Positions 56,430-64,000 of a stretch of 64,000 nt of DNA are shown here, piece by piece (positions within the stretch are counted from its first letter, which is position 1; each line of letters opens with the position of its first letter). The stretch covers positions 2,694,480 through 2,758,479 of the forward strand of contig NC_089325.1 of the NCBI RefSeq assembly GCF_036669915.1, read 5' to 3'. The DNA is from Pocillopora verrucosa. Taxonomy: Eukaryota > Cnidaria > Anthozoa > Scleractinia > Pocilloporidae. Below the pieces are notes generated by a model that worked only from the letters and a program-made list of their open reading frames with translations, had not been told where the DNA came from and ran no database searches. Position numbers and translations under genes: made by a program.

Positions 56430-56745
56430 CTTTCCCCTGATTCCAAGGCAGAGGCGACTAATGACAGGTTAAAAAGACCCTTCTCCACAATGGTATCATG
56501 ATACCTGTGTCAATGTCAAAGTTATCTTAGTATCCAGAGTAACTATCAGCTCTACTCCACCTTTTCATTGGGCGTTTGATGGATATCAGTGGCATATACT
56601 GTTTGAGAGAAGTGTACCCCTTTATACTTGATCCTTGCTTCTTCCACTGCCTGCTTGCTATTGGGGTTATAACAGTGAGACAAATTGGCTGTTAACCTTG
56701 CTAGGAATGGTCTTAGTTGGTATAGTGTATCTGTCTAAGCAGAGT
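56430..56745 (-). pseudogene. piggyBac-type transposase fragment, decayed
   Basis: On the minus strand the pieces follow piggyBac order. YQLRPFLARLTANLSHCYNP and EEARIKYKG correspond to the segment around the first catalytic Asp, where the usual Asp-Glu is Glu-Glu here. Next comes ADSYSGY and DNFDIDTG after a stop, then VEKGLFNLSLVASALES. Stops separate the pieces. The enzyme class cuts at TTAA. This copy cannot be active, with the first catalytic Asp apparently replaced. Confidence 0.55.
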
Positions 56746-57199
56746 CGCAAGCTGGCATCTAAGAGTTATCATTCAGATGTAAATATTAAATTTTAGGCAA
56801 CACATTTGCAGTTTCAGGGATGACAAATAGTGGATGCTCCTGGCAATTATCGAAAGGGTCCCCTTTTATTGAACCAAAAATGTTTATATAGTCTTACTTG
56901 ACCAGACAACGAAAGAAACAATTGTGTAAAAACCAGCCATTGCACTACCTGTGGTACGACCTTACTCATCAATGCAATCAAAGTAAATGTAATCACGTTT
57001 CATGAAATTCACCAAAAAAAGCTGTGTCTGAGCTTTGTATGTGTAAACAATTAGTGCCATTGTTCAATCATGAGGAAAGTGTGAGATGAAAGTAGAAAAC
57101 CATCCTTTGATGTCATTCTGAAATGGACTGAATTTCAGGGTAAAAACCAATTTGAGAGCTATTTTGTCGTCACTTGTTTGGTTTGGAACGACATCAATT
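56746..57199. other. No gene recognised
   Basis: Possibly upstream continuation of the piggyBac fragment (a minus-strand piece DPFDNCQEHPLFV near 56,860), but too decayed to follow. Confidence 0.3.
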
Positions 57200-57420
57200 G
57201 TTGAGAAACTTCTGATGGAAGTAAGCAAGGCTCTCAAAAGATTTGGCTGCATTTGTGGAGTTAAGAGGTCGAATGATGAGTTGTAGATCACGAGACTGCT
57301 CACTTTGGTGTCCTGAAATGGCCACAAATAGGCCTATTGAAATCCTGGCGTTGAAGCTGAGAGTGATGGCAGTAGCTCCCACACATTGATTGGTGTAAAC
57401 TTTGGATAAACCAGCTTCTT
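57200..57420 (-). pseudogene. C-terminal part of a Crypton/DUF3504-type tyrosine recombinase
   Basis: One minus-strand frame reads GLSKVYTNQCVGATAITLS, then ISGHQSEQSRDLQL and STNAAKSFESL. This matches the second half of the catalytic domain of tyrosine recombinases of the Crypton type, where YTNHxxRAT carries a catalytic Arg and GHxSExS follows. Here the catalytic His of NH is Gln and the Arg of RAT is Gly, so the catalytic site is lost. It is cut on its N-terminal side by a LINE 3' end beginning near 57,462. Confidence 0.6.
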
Positions 57421-57461
57421 CACTGACATTTTTTTCATTTTAGTTGACTTATATGTAATAA

Positions 57462-58205
57462 TAATAATATAGTAATCAACTTTATTTAACAAGGGCTACA
57501 CAAAGCAGTAAATATACTGAAGAACCCCTGGCCCTATAAATAGTACAAATTAAAAAACTAATGACATTACATAAAATCATTCAAGACTTACTGTGTAAGG
57601 AGTTATTAAAATACAATTATGATATAAAAGTTAAAATTTAAACTATCTGGTATATTAAAACAGGGCAAAGATAAGGTCAGTTAATAAAATGTAAAATTTA
57701 AAAATACATGACAAAAATTATTCAGTAAATGTTCTAACAGGATTTCTTGAAGCCTATAAGATTCTGTTTCTTTCTCATCTAGCTGGGGATTTTATTCCAG
57801 AGGCGGATAGTTGATACTGTGGAGGACCCCCTCCACCCTCTCAGACTCCCATTTGAATTGGGGGCAGACAAGGTTTAATTGTCCATGTTTAATCGCTCAT
57901 TAAGTAACGTCTGCATTTCTTATTAACATCTGAGTCATATGGATGGGCAATCGCCAGCAGTCTGTTAAATACCAAACTTGACTTATATATTCTTCCTTCA
58001 TCATGAAAAGGGACCCAACCTAATTGTTTAAAAAGTTCAACACTCGTTGTTTTCGTATCAGCACCCAGCTGTGTGTTTCTGTAGCCTGAAAACTTTTAGA
58101 ATATTTTCTGCAGAGTAGGATGTCCACACGGTTGAGGCATACAGCTTTGTCTACTTGACCTTTGCATTATAATAAAGTTTCCTTTGATCAAGAAGCAGCA
58201 AGCAT
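57462..58205 (-). mobile_element. LINE 3' end, C-terminal reverse-transcriptase tail
   Basis: The minus strand reads KTTSVELFKQLGWVPFHDEG, IYKSSLVFNRLLA, AIAHPYDSDVNKKCRRY and, after breaks, PQYQLSASGIKSPA, a layout like the C-terminal part of CR1/L2-like LINE proteins. The 3' end has an ATTATTATTA tail at 57,462-57,475. Stops are frequent. It probably inserted into the Crypton-like fragment. Confidence 0.65.
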
Positions 58206-58249
58206 CTTATTTTCCGCAGTACAGCCATTCTCTGTGTGAGCTACTTGCA

Positions 58250-58530
58250 TAGACTATCCTAACTTTCAATAGTAGGAGGGTGGAATAGAAATTCAAGAAG
58301 CATGGATGCCCACGATCAAAAAAAAAAACAGGAGAGCCGTGCGACAGCGGACAGCCAAGGGAGCAAGTTACTGAATGAAACAGCAAGGATAGAAATGCAC
58401 CAATCAGAGCTGTTGAAAAACAACTAATCACAGCAGAGCATCATGCGTTATAAGATCACGCAAGACCAGTCGACCTCATCACCTGAAGAAGACTAGCAGT
58501 ATGCAGTCGAAATGTTGCGATCAACATCAC
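58250..58530 (+). mobile_element. Penelope-like terminal remnant with hammerhead-like motif
   Basis: The segment CACCTGAAGAAGACTAGCAG, followed by CAGTCGAAATGTTGCGATC, is of the type found near the ends of Penelope-like elements. It can be drawn as a hammerhead ribozyme: CTGAAGA core, a stem II of GACT/AGTC plus GCA/TGC with one bulge, GAAA, a five-pair stem III (TGTTG/CAACA, loop CGAT) and an ATC cleavage triplet. An extra A before stem II and poor stem I pairing argue that it is degenerate. The bases before it may encode the end of a Penelope protein (KKKNRRAVRQRTAKGASY). Confidence 0.45.
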
Positions 58531-58559
58531 GTGTGACTACATGGTGAGACAAATGAAAA

Positions 58560-59290
58560 ACTTAGCTTTTATTGTTATTCACTACAATGAATAACCACAA
58601 CCATTTTTTGATATTTTTCTCGTTTCCTACTAGATTATTTAATCCGTGTTCGGCACTTTTATTGCCATTTGATAGACACTTACTCAGGTTCCAGAGTTTC
58701 CAAGAATTGTTCTTGTTTTCAGCAATTTTAGTTTTAGTATTCCTGATAAGTTTTGGTCACACTGTTTTTTACTCGCTCAAAAATTCCAGTTGCTCTCTGC
58801 TTGGTTTTTCTGGCTTTCTTGAGAAGCTTGTCACGAGCCTTTATCCCTTTCAGGATTTTGGCATTGAACCATTTTGGTTGGACTTTACGCTTCACTCTCT
58901 TTTGCTTCAAAGGGAGATGCTCATCAATAATACCATTGAAAATTTTATACCAGGTGTCAACTACATCATTTGGATCCTCAAATACAAAGGCGCAGTCCCA
59001 GAGGGCTTCATACAGGGATGAAACAAGCTGCTCTTTATTAAGACTCTTGATGTCTTGATAAGCTATTGTGGTGTGTTGATCTCTTTGTTCTTTGAGCGTT
59101 TAAATTTCCTGTTAACAATAACTGGGAGGTGATCAGTTATCTCAGAAGACATAATCCTCATATTATGAAGGTACTACGGGTGACTACCCCAAATGTGATC
59201 AAGGCCCGATTTTCATAGGCTGTGTATTTCAAGCGGTCGAGCTTTGTACTATCCTGCACCTTTAGCTATGTTGTTTTTTCTTTAGATACT
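58560..59290 (-). mobile_element. LINE fragment, endonuclease end and linker
   Basis: A minus-strand frame without an initiator runs from about 59,080 to 58,570. It reads DIKSLNKEQLVSSLYEAL, EDPNDVVDTWYKIF, IIDEHLPLKQKRVKRKVQ, WFNAKILKGIKARDKL. Upstream of it, 59,170-59,100 encodes MRIMSSEITDHLPVIV with the conserved Ser-Asp-His-type endonuclease motif (here Thr-Asp-His). This is the usual region between endonuclease and reverse transcriptase of CR1/L2-type elements. It may belong to the same insertion as the 3' end at 57,462-58,205, with the reverse transcriptase lost. Confidence 0.75.
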
Positions 59291-59940
59291 GCAAAAAAGT
59301 AGTGCACGATGGATAACTTGTCTAGCAAAGGCTTACTATAAGAAACAATCCTTCCTCCCTCCCTCTCTTGCCTTTAACTTTTGCCACTGCTTGTTCCTTT
59401 CTCTCTTATTTCCACATAGGTACTTATTTGAATTTCCTCTTTCATTTCTCTTGCTCTTTGGAAGATGAATTTGTGGTCCTTAGTGTTTCCAAAGAGGTGC
59501 AGGAGTTAGTTCGCCAGCCCTTATATTTTATTTTAATTCCTTTAATGCATTATATGCAAAATTCATTTCCTATTTATATCCAAAACTTTCTCATTTAGAC
59601 CCTTAGTTCTATCTGCCAGCGAGTAGACCTCGACTTGGACCTAATTAACTGTCTTTTCCAGGATAGAAAATTTACCCAAATGCCCTCCAATCGTTGCAGT
59701 TGCAGTTTCAACTGTGGGGGGTTTGGATTCTTAAACAAACATATCTTGTCTGGAGTTGGAGACCTACTGATTTTGAGCACTCGTCTTTGGTTTTGAATCG
59801 ATAATACTATTTTTAGATTTGAATCAAACATTTTGTGTGCGATAACAAACATAATGCAAAAGCATACAAATAGAAATTACATAAGCAAAATTATACCTCT
59901 TCTGAATTTTGCACGGTCTCAAGTAAATCAGTTCACGTTG
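59291..59940. other. No gene recognised
   Basis: Pyrimidine-rich and AT-rich stretches. Short frames such as 59,368-59,598 (+) are not supported. Confidence 0.35.
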
Positions 59941-59989
59941 TTATGACTTATTTTTATTGTTGGCTCCTAAAGGAGCCGTTTGTGTGTTA

Positions 59990-60795
59990 GGAGAGACAAC
60001 TTTAATTGTAAACTCGATCATCGAATTTGAATGGCTACAGCTTTCCATCTCGTCGCATGTTTGCCATAGCTGGCAGGTGTCGCCGAAGTCTTCTCCAGCA
60101 GACTGTTTATAGGTCTTGAACAGAGCCCACGCATATTTCTCGTGATGCCGATTCGAATTCACGCTCATCTGCAATTCATAATTCAGCGATAGCGATGAAA
60201 TCTCCGAGGGTGCTGCGGGGGCAACTGGCCAGCCAAAACGCATTTGCCATGCTACAATTGTTTTCCTTAAGGATTTGTAGCACCCTCTGGTATCTTGTTT
60301 GGATTGTGGCCAGACTGTGGGTGCTGGCACGAGTGGCGTCTTTCTGTTGAGGTTGCTGCTGAGGTTCGTCAGAGAGTCTTAAGCTCGACCTTGAGCTCAG
60401 CAATAGTCCTTTTGGCATCCACCAACTTAGTTTTCAGAGTCTTGATGGCCTCTGACTTTGTTTGCACTAGATTGGCCAACTCTTCCGCATCTTTTTCTTT
60501 TTCCTCCAACTCGGCGGCAAGCTCTTGATTCTGTGGTTGTTGGTTTTGGAAGGACTGGCCCACCCTCTCGTGGTCTTTCACAAAGTGTCGTACTTTTTTT
60601 AAGCTCTTGGTAGCTTGGCTTATCTTTAGGCTGTTGATTGCTCTGGGGAGGCCTTCCTCTTCTTTTTTTGAGGTGGCTGAGCTGGACAAGAACATTGCCG
60701 GTTATTACCAGAACAGACACCACACTTGTTGATACAATGAAAAATTGAGTGGTCGCCGCTGCAGATAATACAATTTAAAAGTCGCTGAGACATTG
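59990..60795 (-). pseudogene. Decayed coiled-coil protein with N-terminal Cys/His cluster, family unnamed
   Basis: The ATG at 60,795 starts MSQRLLNCIICSGDH, then FHCINKCGVCSGNNRQCSC, a cysteine-rich zinc-knuckle-like module. A shift leads to 60,695-60,369, with an LxxELEEKEKDAEELANLV coiled coil of about 70 residues. Then follow RYQRVLQILKENNCSMANAF and CPRSTLGDFIAIAEL, and in the same frame, past three stop codons, DEREFESASREI, RRLRRHLPAMANMRRDGKL and PFKFDDRVYN at 59,995. The layout recalls a multi-copy cnidarian ORF with a basic C-terminus, probably carried by an element. Function unknown. Confidence 0.55.
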
Positions 60796-61291
60796 TTTCT
60801 TGTTTGTGAATAAATACGTAATGATTGTATTTCTCTTCACAAAGGCATCCCCCCTGATTGGATTGATAAGAAGACCAAAATTGTCAAGAATCGCACAACG
60901 TATCATAAATATATGACGTACCAATATACCAAAAATTAGGATTACATTGCATTATAGGGCGCTTCTTTACTGCACTTTTCGATGGAGAATATTAACACAC
61001 TTTCGTTTAATGCACAGGGGATTTTCGTGTGCCTTTAAGTTTAAGTGGCATTTTGAAAAATTTTAAGCATTTATAGTAAGTTTTACATCGATTTTTGAGT
61101 GCAAAAATGCACTAGTAAAGTTATTTCACTACCTGTCGCTAACCTGTTAGTTACCTGTCGGTGGCCTGTCAGTTTAGTGTCGGTCAATTTTCGGTAGACT
61201 GTTGGCCAACAGTTGGCAGACTGTCAGTGGAGGGGAGCTATTCTTCACAATTACCGAGAACTCTGTTTGCCTCAATCTCCTTAATCGCTTA
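60796..61291. other. No gene; short GTCGGT/CTGTCAG-rich patch
   Basis: 61,130-61,230 is internally repetitive (TTACCTGTCGGTGGCCTGTC, TGTTGGCCAACAGTTGGCAG). It gives an open plus-strand frame by composition only. The rest is AT-rich. Confidence 0.4.
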
Positions 61292-61479
61292 CCAGTCGTT
61301 TTGTGCCCATGGATCTTTTGTACCCAGACGATTTGTACCCAGGCTCAGACATTTCGTACCCACTTTTGATCAGTGCGTACCCAACCCTCTGGTCGATTTG
61401 TACCCAACAAATTATGAGACAAAATGTTTAAAACCAACATAAACACTTATTCATTTATCCTAGTAATCGCAAAAAAGCC

Positions 61480-61775
61480 AATTTCTAATCACAGAAACAT
61501 TGAAAAGTTATCTTTTAGTTAATACTAAAAGAAAAATAGTGACCTTGTTGACCCATCCTAATATATTTTGCCTACTACCATGCAGCGCTTACGACTAAAC
61601 GTACTTTCTCTACTCAGTAAAAAAGCTAATTTCTAAATCATAGTAATGTTGAAAAGTTATCTTACCCTTGAACAATCATGAGATAGTTGCCCTAGCTGAC
61701 CTATCCTGATATGTTTGCCCATTACCACAGAGCACCTATATGAATAACCGTACTTATTCTACTCAGTAATAAATA
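61480..61775. repeat. Two direct copies of ~150 bp inside the inverted-repeat element
   Basis: Both copies contain AATTTCTAA, ATTGAAAAGTTATCTT or its variant, GACCYATCCT, TGCCYAYTACCA and CTACTCAGTAA in the same order. They have diverged by substitutions. Confidence 0.7.
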
Positions 61776-62078
61776 AAACTCCTAGTGGTAAGTTCAGTTC
61801 AGTTCAGTTCAGTGCATCACTGGCCTGTTTATATTGGCACATCCTTTGAACAGCTGCCTGAGTGAAATCTCCTCCTTTTTGACAGCCTCCCAAAGAGCCG
61901 CCTCTGCACTTCACGATAGGTGGACCTCTGCATTCGCTCAAGCTAGCAGTCAGAGACCAGATGAATTTGTAGCAACACTAGTCTCGCTTCTTTGTGCAGT
62001 AGGGCCACAAACATGTGGAGGGGCAGACCCCATCAAGCAGCAGCTCTTCTGTTTAGGCTATGATGCCAGCCCTCAATA

Positions 62079-62378
62079 TCATTGTTTGTTCTGATTGATT
62101 GCATAAATACGCTCCAGCACTTGGGCGGCCAAACTGTGCTGCAAATCCAGTTTTCCTCGATGTAACTGACAAATTTCTGTAGAGGTTCCATCTTGGCTTC
62201 TGGTTTTAGGCTGTCGAAGGTTGCATACTTTTTTACACGTGATACACTGATATGCCATTTCCTTGAAAGTTTTTCTAAGCGATAAAAATGAACGAATATT
62301 GAGAAAGTTTTCTCGGAGCTTTTTATAGCTGGACCCTTGCACCAAATAGATCGAAATTCTAGTCATTTCATTGGTCAA
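62079..62378 (-). CDS. Small open frame with a Cys pair inside the inverted-repeat element, unrecognised
   Basis: 99 codons by simple reading. The first ATG-like start was not confirmed. It contains YQCITCKKVCNLRQ and, farther on, STEICQLHRGKL, which could form a small zinc site. The N-terminal half is translated from a sequence that recurs in part at 62,430-62,520 (TTTTTATAGGTGGACCC, GATCGAAATTCT), so part of the frame is repeat DNA. Coding status is doubtful. Confidence 0.25.
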   Translation of the reverse strand: MTNEMTRISIYLVQGSSYKKLRENFLNIRSFLSLRKTFKEMAYQCITCKKVCNLRQPKTRSQDGTSTEICQLHRGKLDLQHSLAAQVLERIYAINQNKQ

Positions 62379-62936
62379 TGCTCATATTATTTGCATTTTA
62401 ATCGTTTTAAGAAGTTTTGCAAGCAAAACCTTCAAAAATTTTTATAGGTGGACCCTCAGACCAAAACGATCGAAATTCTGACCATTTCGTTAGTTAATGC
62501 TAGTGTTGTTTACTCGCTTTGTTACAATATTCTGATTTAATACTTTTGAAATGATAGAGAAAAAATCACACCTATCTTGCGCACGATAATAATTAGCTGT
62601 TATTGTCAAGAAACTCGCAAGTATAAACAATAGAAAAGCAAATAACACTTACCTTATGTGGGTCACTGACACCTATTGTTAAGTAAAGTTCAACAATATA
62701 ACAAATAAGATCACACACATACCCTGCGCATGCGAGCGTGCATCTTAATTATTTTGCGATTACTGGGATAAATGAAATGAATGTTTACGTTTGTTTTAAA
62801 CATTTTGTGTCATAATTTTGTTGGGTACGAATCGCCCAGAGGGTTGGGCGTGAACTGATCGAAAGTGGGTACGAAACGTCTGAGCCTGGGTACAAATCGT
62901 CTGGATAAGAAAGATCCATGGGTACGAAATGACTGG

Positions 62937-64000
62937 ATACCCCCTAACTATACACCCATAATCAAGTACAGGAAGTTTCGGTTTACAAATCTTGAACAAA
63001 AATTCACATGGCTCTTGATATTTCAAATGTGAATAAGTCACCTGGATAAATTTCTTTGTGAACTTTGTATTAATTGTGCAGCTGATAAACAGGAATGAAG
63101 AATTTTGAGAGGAAGTTCTCTTTGTTCTGTCTCATCTAAAGTACCAGTGGGAGAAGTAAATAAGCAAGAGATAACGATCTCCCAACTGCGTACACACTCA
63201 TTGGTATGTCACAGTGATGACAGTCGCTCCAGACTCCCCTGTGGTTACCTGATACACCAATTTCTGCACTGAGACATTAAATTAAAAAATGAAAAAGTCC
63301 TCTTTGGCATGGTACTCACTTTCATCGTTTTGAAATTAACCAAACAGGGCTGAGCACTGTTCAGTGACAGCATTTATCATTATTTTTCCTGTAGAAACTT
63401 AAGACTACTCATATTGATTGCTTTTAAAGTGTGTTGGTCAAATATCAACGCCTTGAAATTATTGATGCAGAGTTGTTGCTAGTGAAAGAGAGGCAAGAGA
63501 TTGTTCTCAGGCATACAAAGCTTACCATGCCATGTGCGGTCTCCCTAGCTTTGAAAATACCACATGCTCATTAAAAAATTTTATCAAGATGGAATTTAAA
63601 GTTGCTGAAATTGTGCAAGCCTCATCATCACTGCTTCACTTCTTCCTGGGATACTGAAAAATTGCAGCTCCTCTTTGGGGAATCCCGATCCCTATTGCAT
63701 TTCCATGAGCAGCACAAGCTTGCTAACGGATCTTTCCAATTTGGAGCTGTTACTTGTGACAGATCAGACACTACCTTGCCCACTTAGTTTTTGCTTGCAA
63801 CTGCTGGAGATATTCTTTACTCCACCTTAACCAAAACTCTTGTGCTAAATGCTGTGTACATCTCCCTTTCTTGCTACAGTAAAGGTCTCCTCTCTTAATC
63901 TCGCCAGGTGGAGGCAGCGTAAGCCTTGTCTTTCCTGTGAGCAGAATACTTGGTGATAAAGGTGGTTTGAAAGAGGGTCATTTATTGTTTCCATGCTCAA
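62937..64000. other. Right margin, no gene recognised
   Basis: No supported frame, repeat or RNA gene. The 61-codon plus-strand frame at 63,602-63,787 has no family resemblance. Confidence 0.35.

Larger units (their letters stand above)
61292..62936. mobile_element. 1.65-kb element with ~185-bp inverted ends carrying a GTACCC motif array
   Basis: 61,292-61,474 and 62,752-62,936 are inverted copies, starting CCAGTC at the tips and ending at TAGTAATCGCAAAA inside. Each arm carries several copies of a TTYGTACCC-type motif at 15-25-base spacing. The centre contains a duplicated ~150-base AT-rich segment (61,480-61,775), an (AGTTC)4 run near 61,795, a GC-richer patch at 61,840-62,090 and a minus-strand frame at 62,079-62,378 with CITCKKVCNLRQ. 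None encodes a recognisable transposase. Target duplication could not be decided from the tips. Confidence 0.75.

Overview
The window looks like a nuclear contig from a metazoan, most likely an anthozoan cnidarian (stony coral or sea anemone). This is inferred from a tandem cluster of intronless rhodopsin-like GPCR genes, AT-rich intergenic DNA and the mix of mobile elements (PIF/Harbinger, CR1/L2-like LINEs, Penelope-like, BEL/Pao, piggyBac, Mutator-like, Crypton-like, Polinton-like polymerase). Nothing prokaryotic is present. A run of exactly 100 N at 36,401-36,500 is an assembly gap of unknown real size, so the two halves may be less closely linked than they look.

Left half (1-36,400): a family of class A receptor genes expanded by local duplication on both strands. 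Five reading frames are intact: 1,675-2,700 (-), 6,556-7,557 (-), 15,593-16,582 (-), 24,020-25,018 (-) and 32,997-34,004 (+). One copy is complete except for a single nonsense codon (28,864-29,907, -). At least eight further copies are relics. From about 13.3 to 31 kb a composite module repeats: promoter-like block, plus-strand pseudogene, conserved spacer, minus-strand receptor. Two DNA transposons sit inside the array. A PIF/Harbinger element (9,754-13,294) carries a Myb-like ORF and a broken transposase. A 4.5-kb element with about 1-kb terminal inverted repeats and TTAA target duplication (16,859-21,367) has no evident transposase. For each, another copy of the duplicated module in the same window preserves a related uninterrupted site.

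Right half (36,500-64,000): no convincing host gene, but a dense, layered set of dead mobile elements. In order these are a Polinton-like DNA polymerase N-terminal region, a diverged tandem repeat, a plus-strand LINE split by a Penelope-like insertion, two minus-strand LINE copies (one with a 2A-like motif, one with a mutated reverse-transcriptase active site), a small TIR element, a perfect 21-bp hairpin, a BEL/Pao pol 3' half, fragments of Mutator-like, piggyBac and Crypton-like enzymes, more LINE pieces, a Penelope-type terminal motif resembling a hammerhead ribozyme, a decayed coiled-coil ORF, and a 1.65-kb element whose inverted repeats carry an array of a TTYGTACCC-type motif.

The receptors are probably seven-helix membrane proteins sensing an unknown ligand. 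They keep the G-protein-coupling motifs but lack the usual helix 3 to loop 2 disulfide cysteine. All functional assignments are from motif reading by eye; no database search was run.
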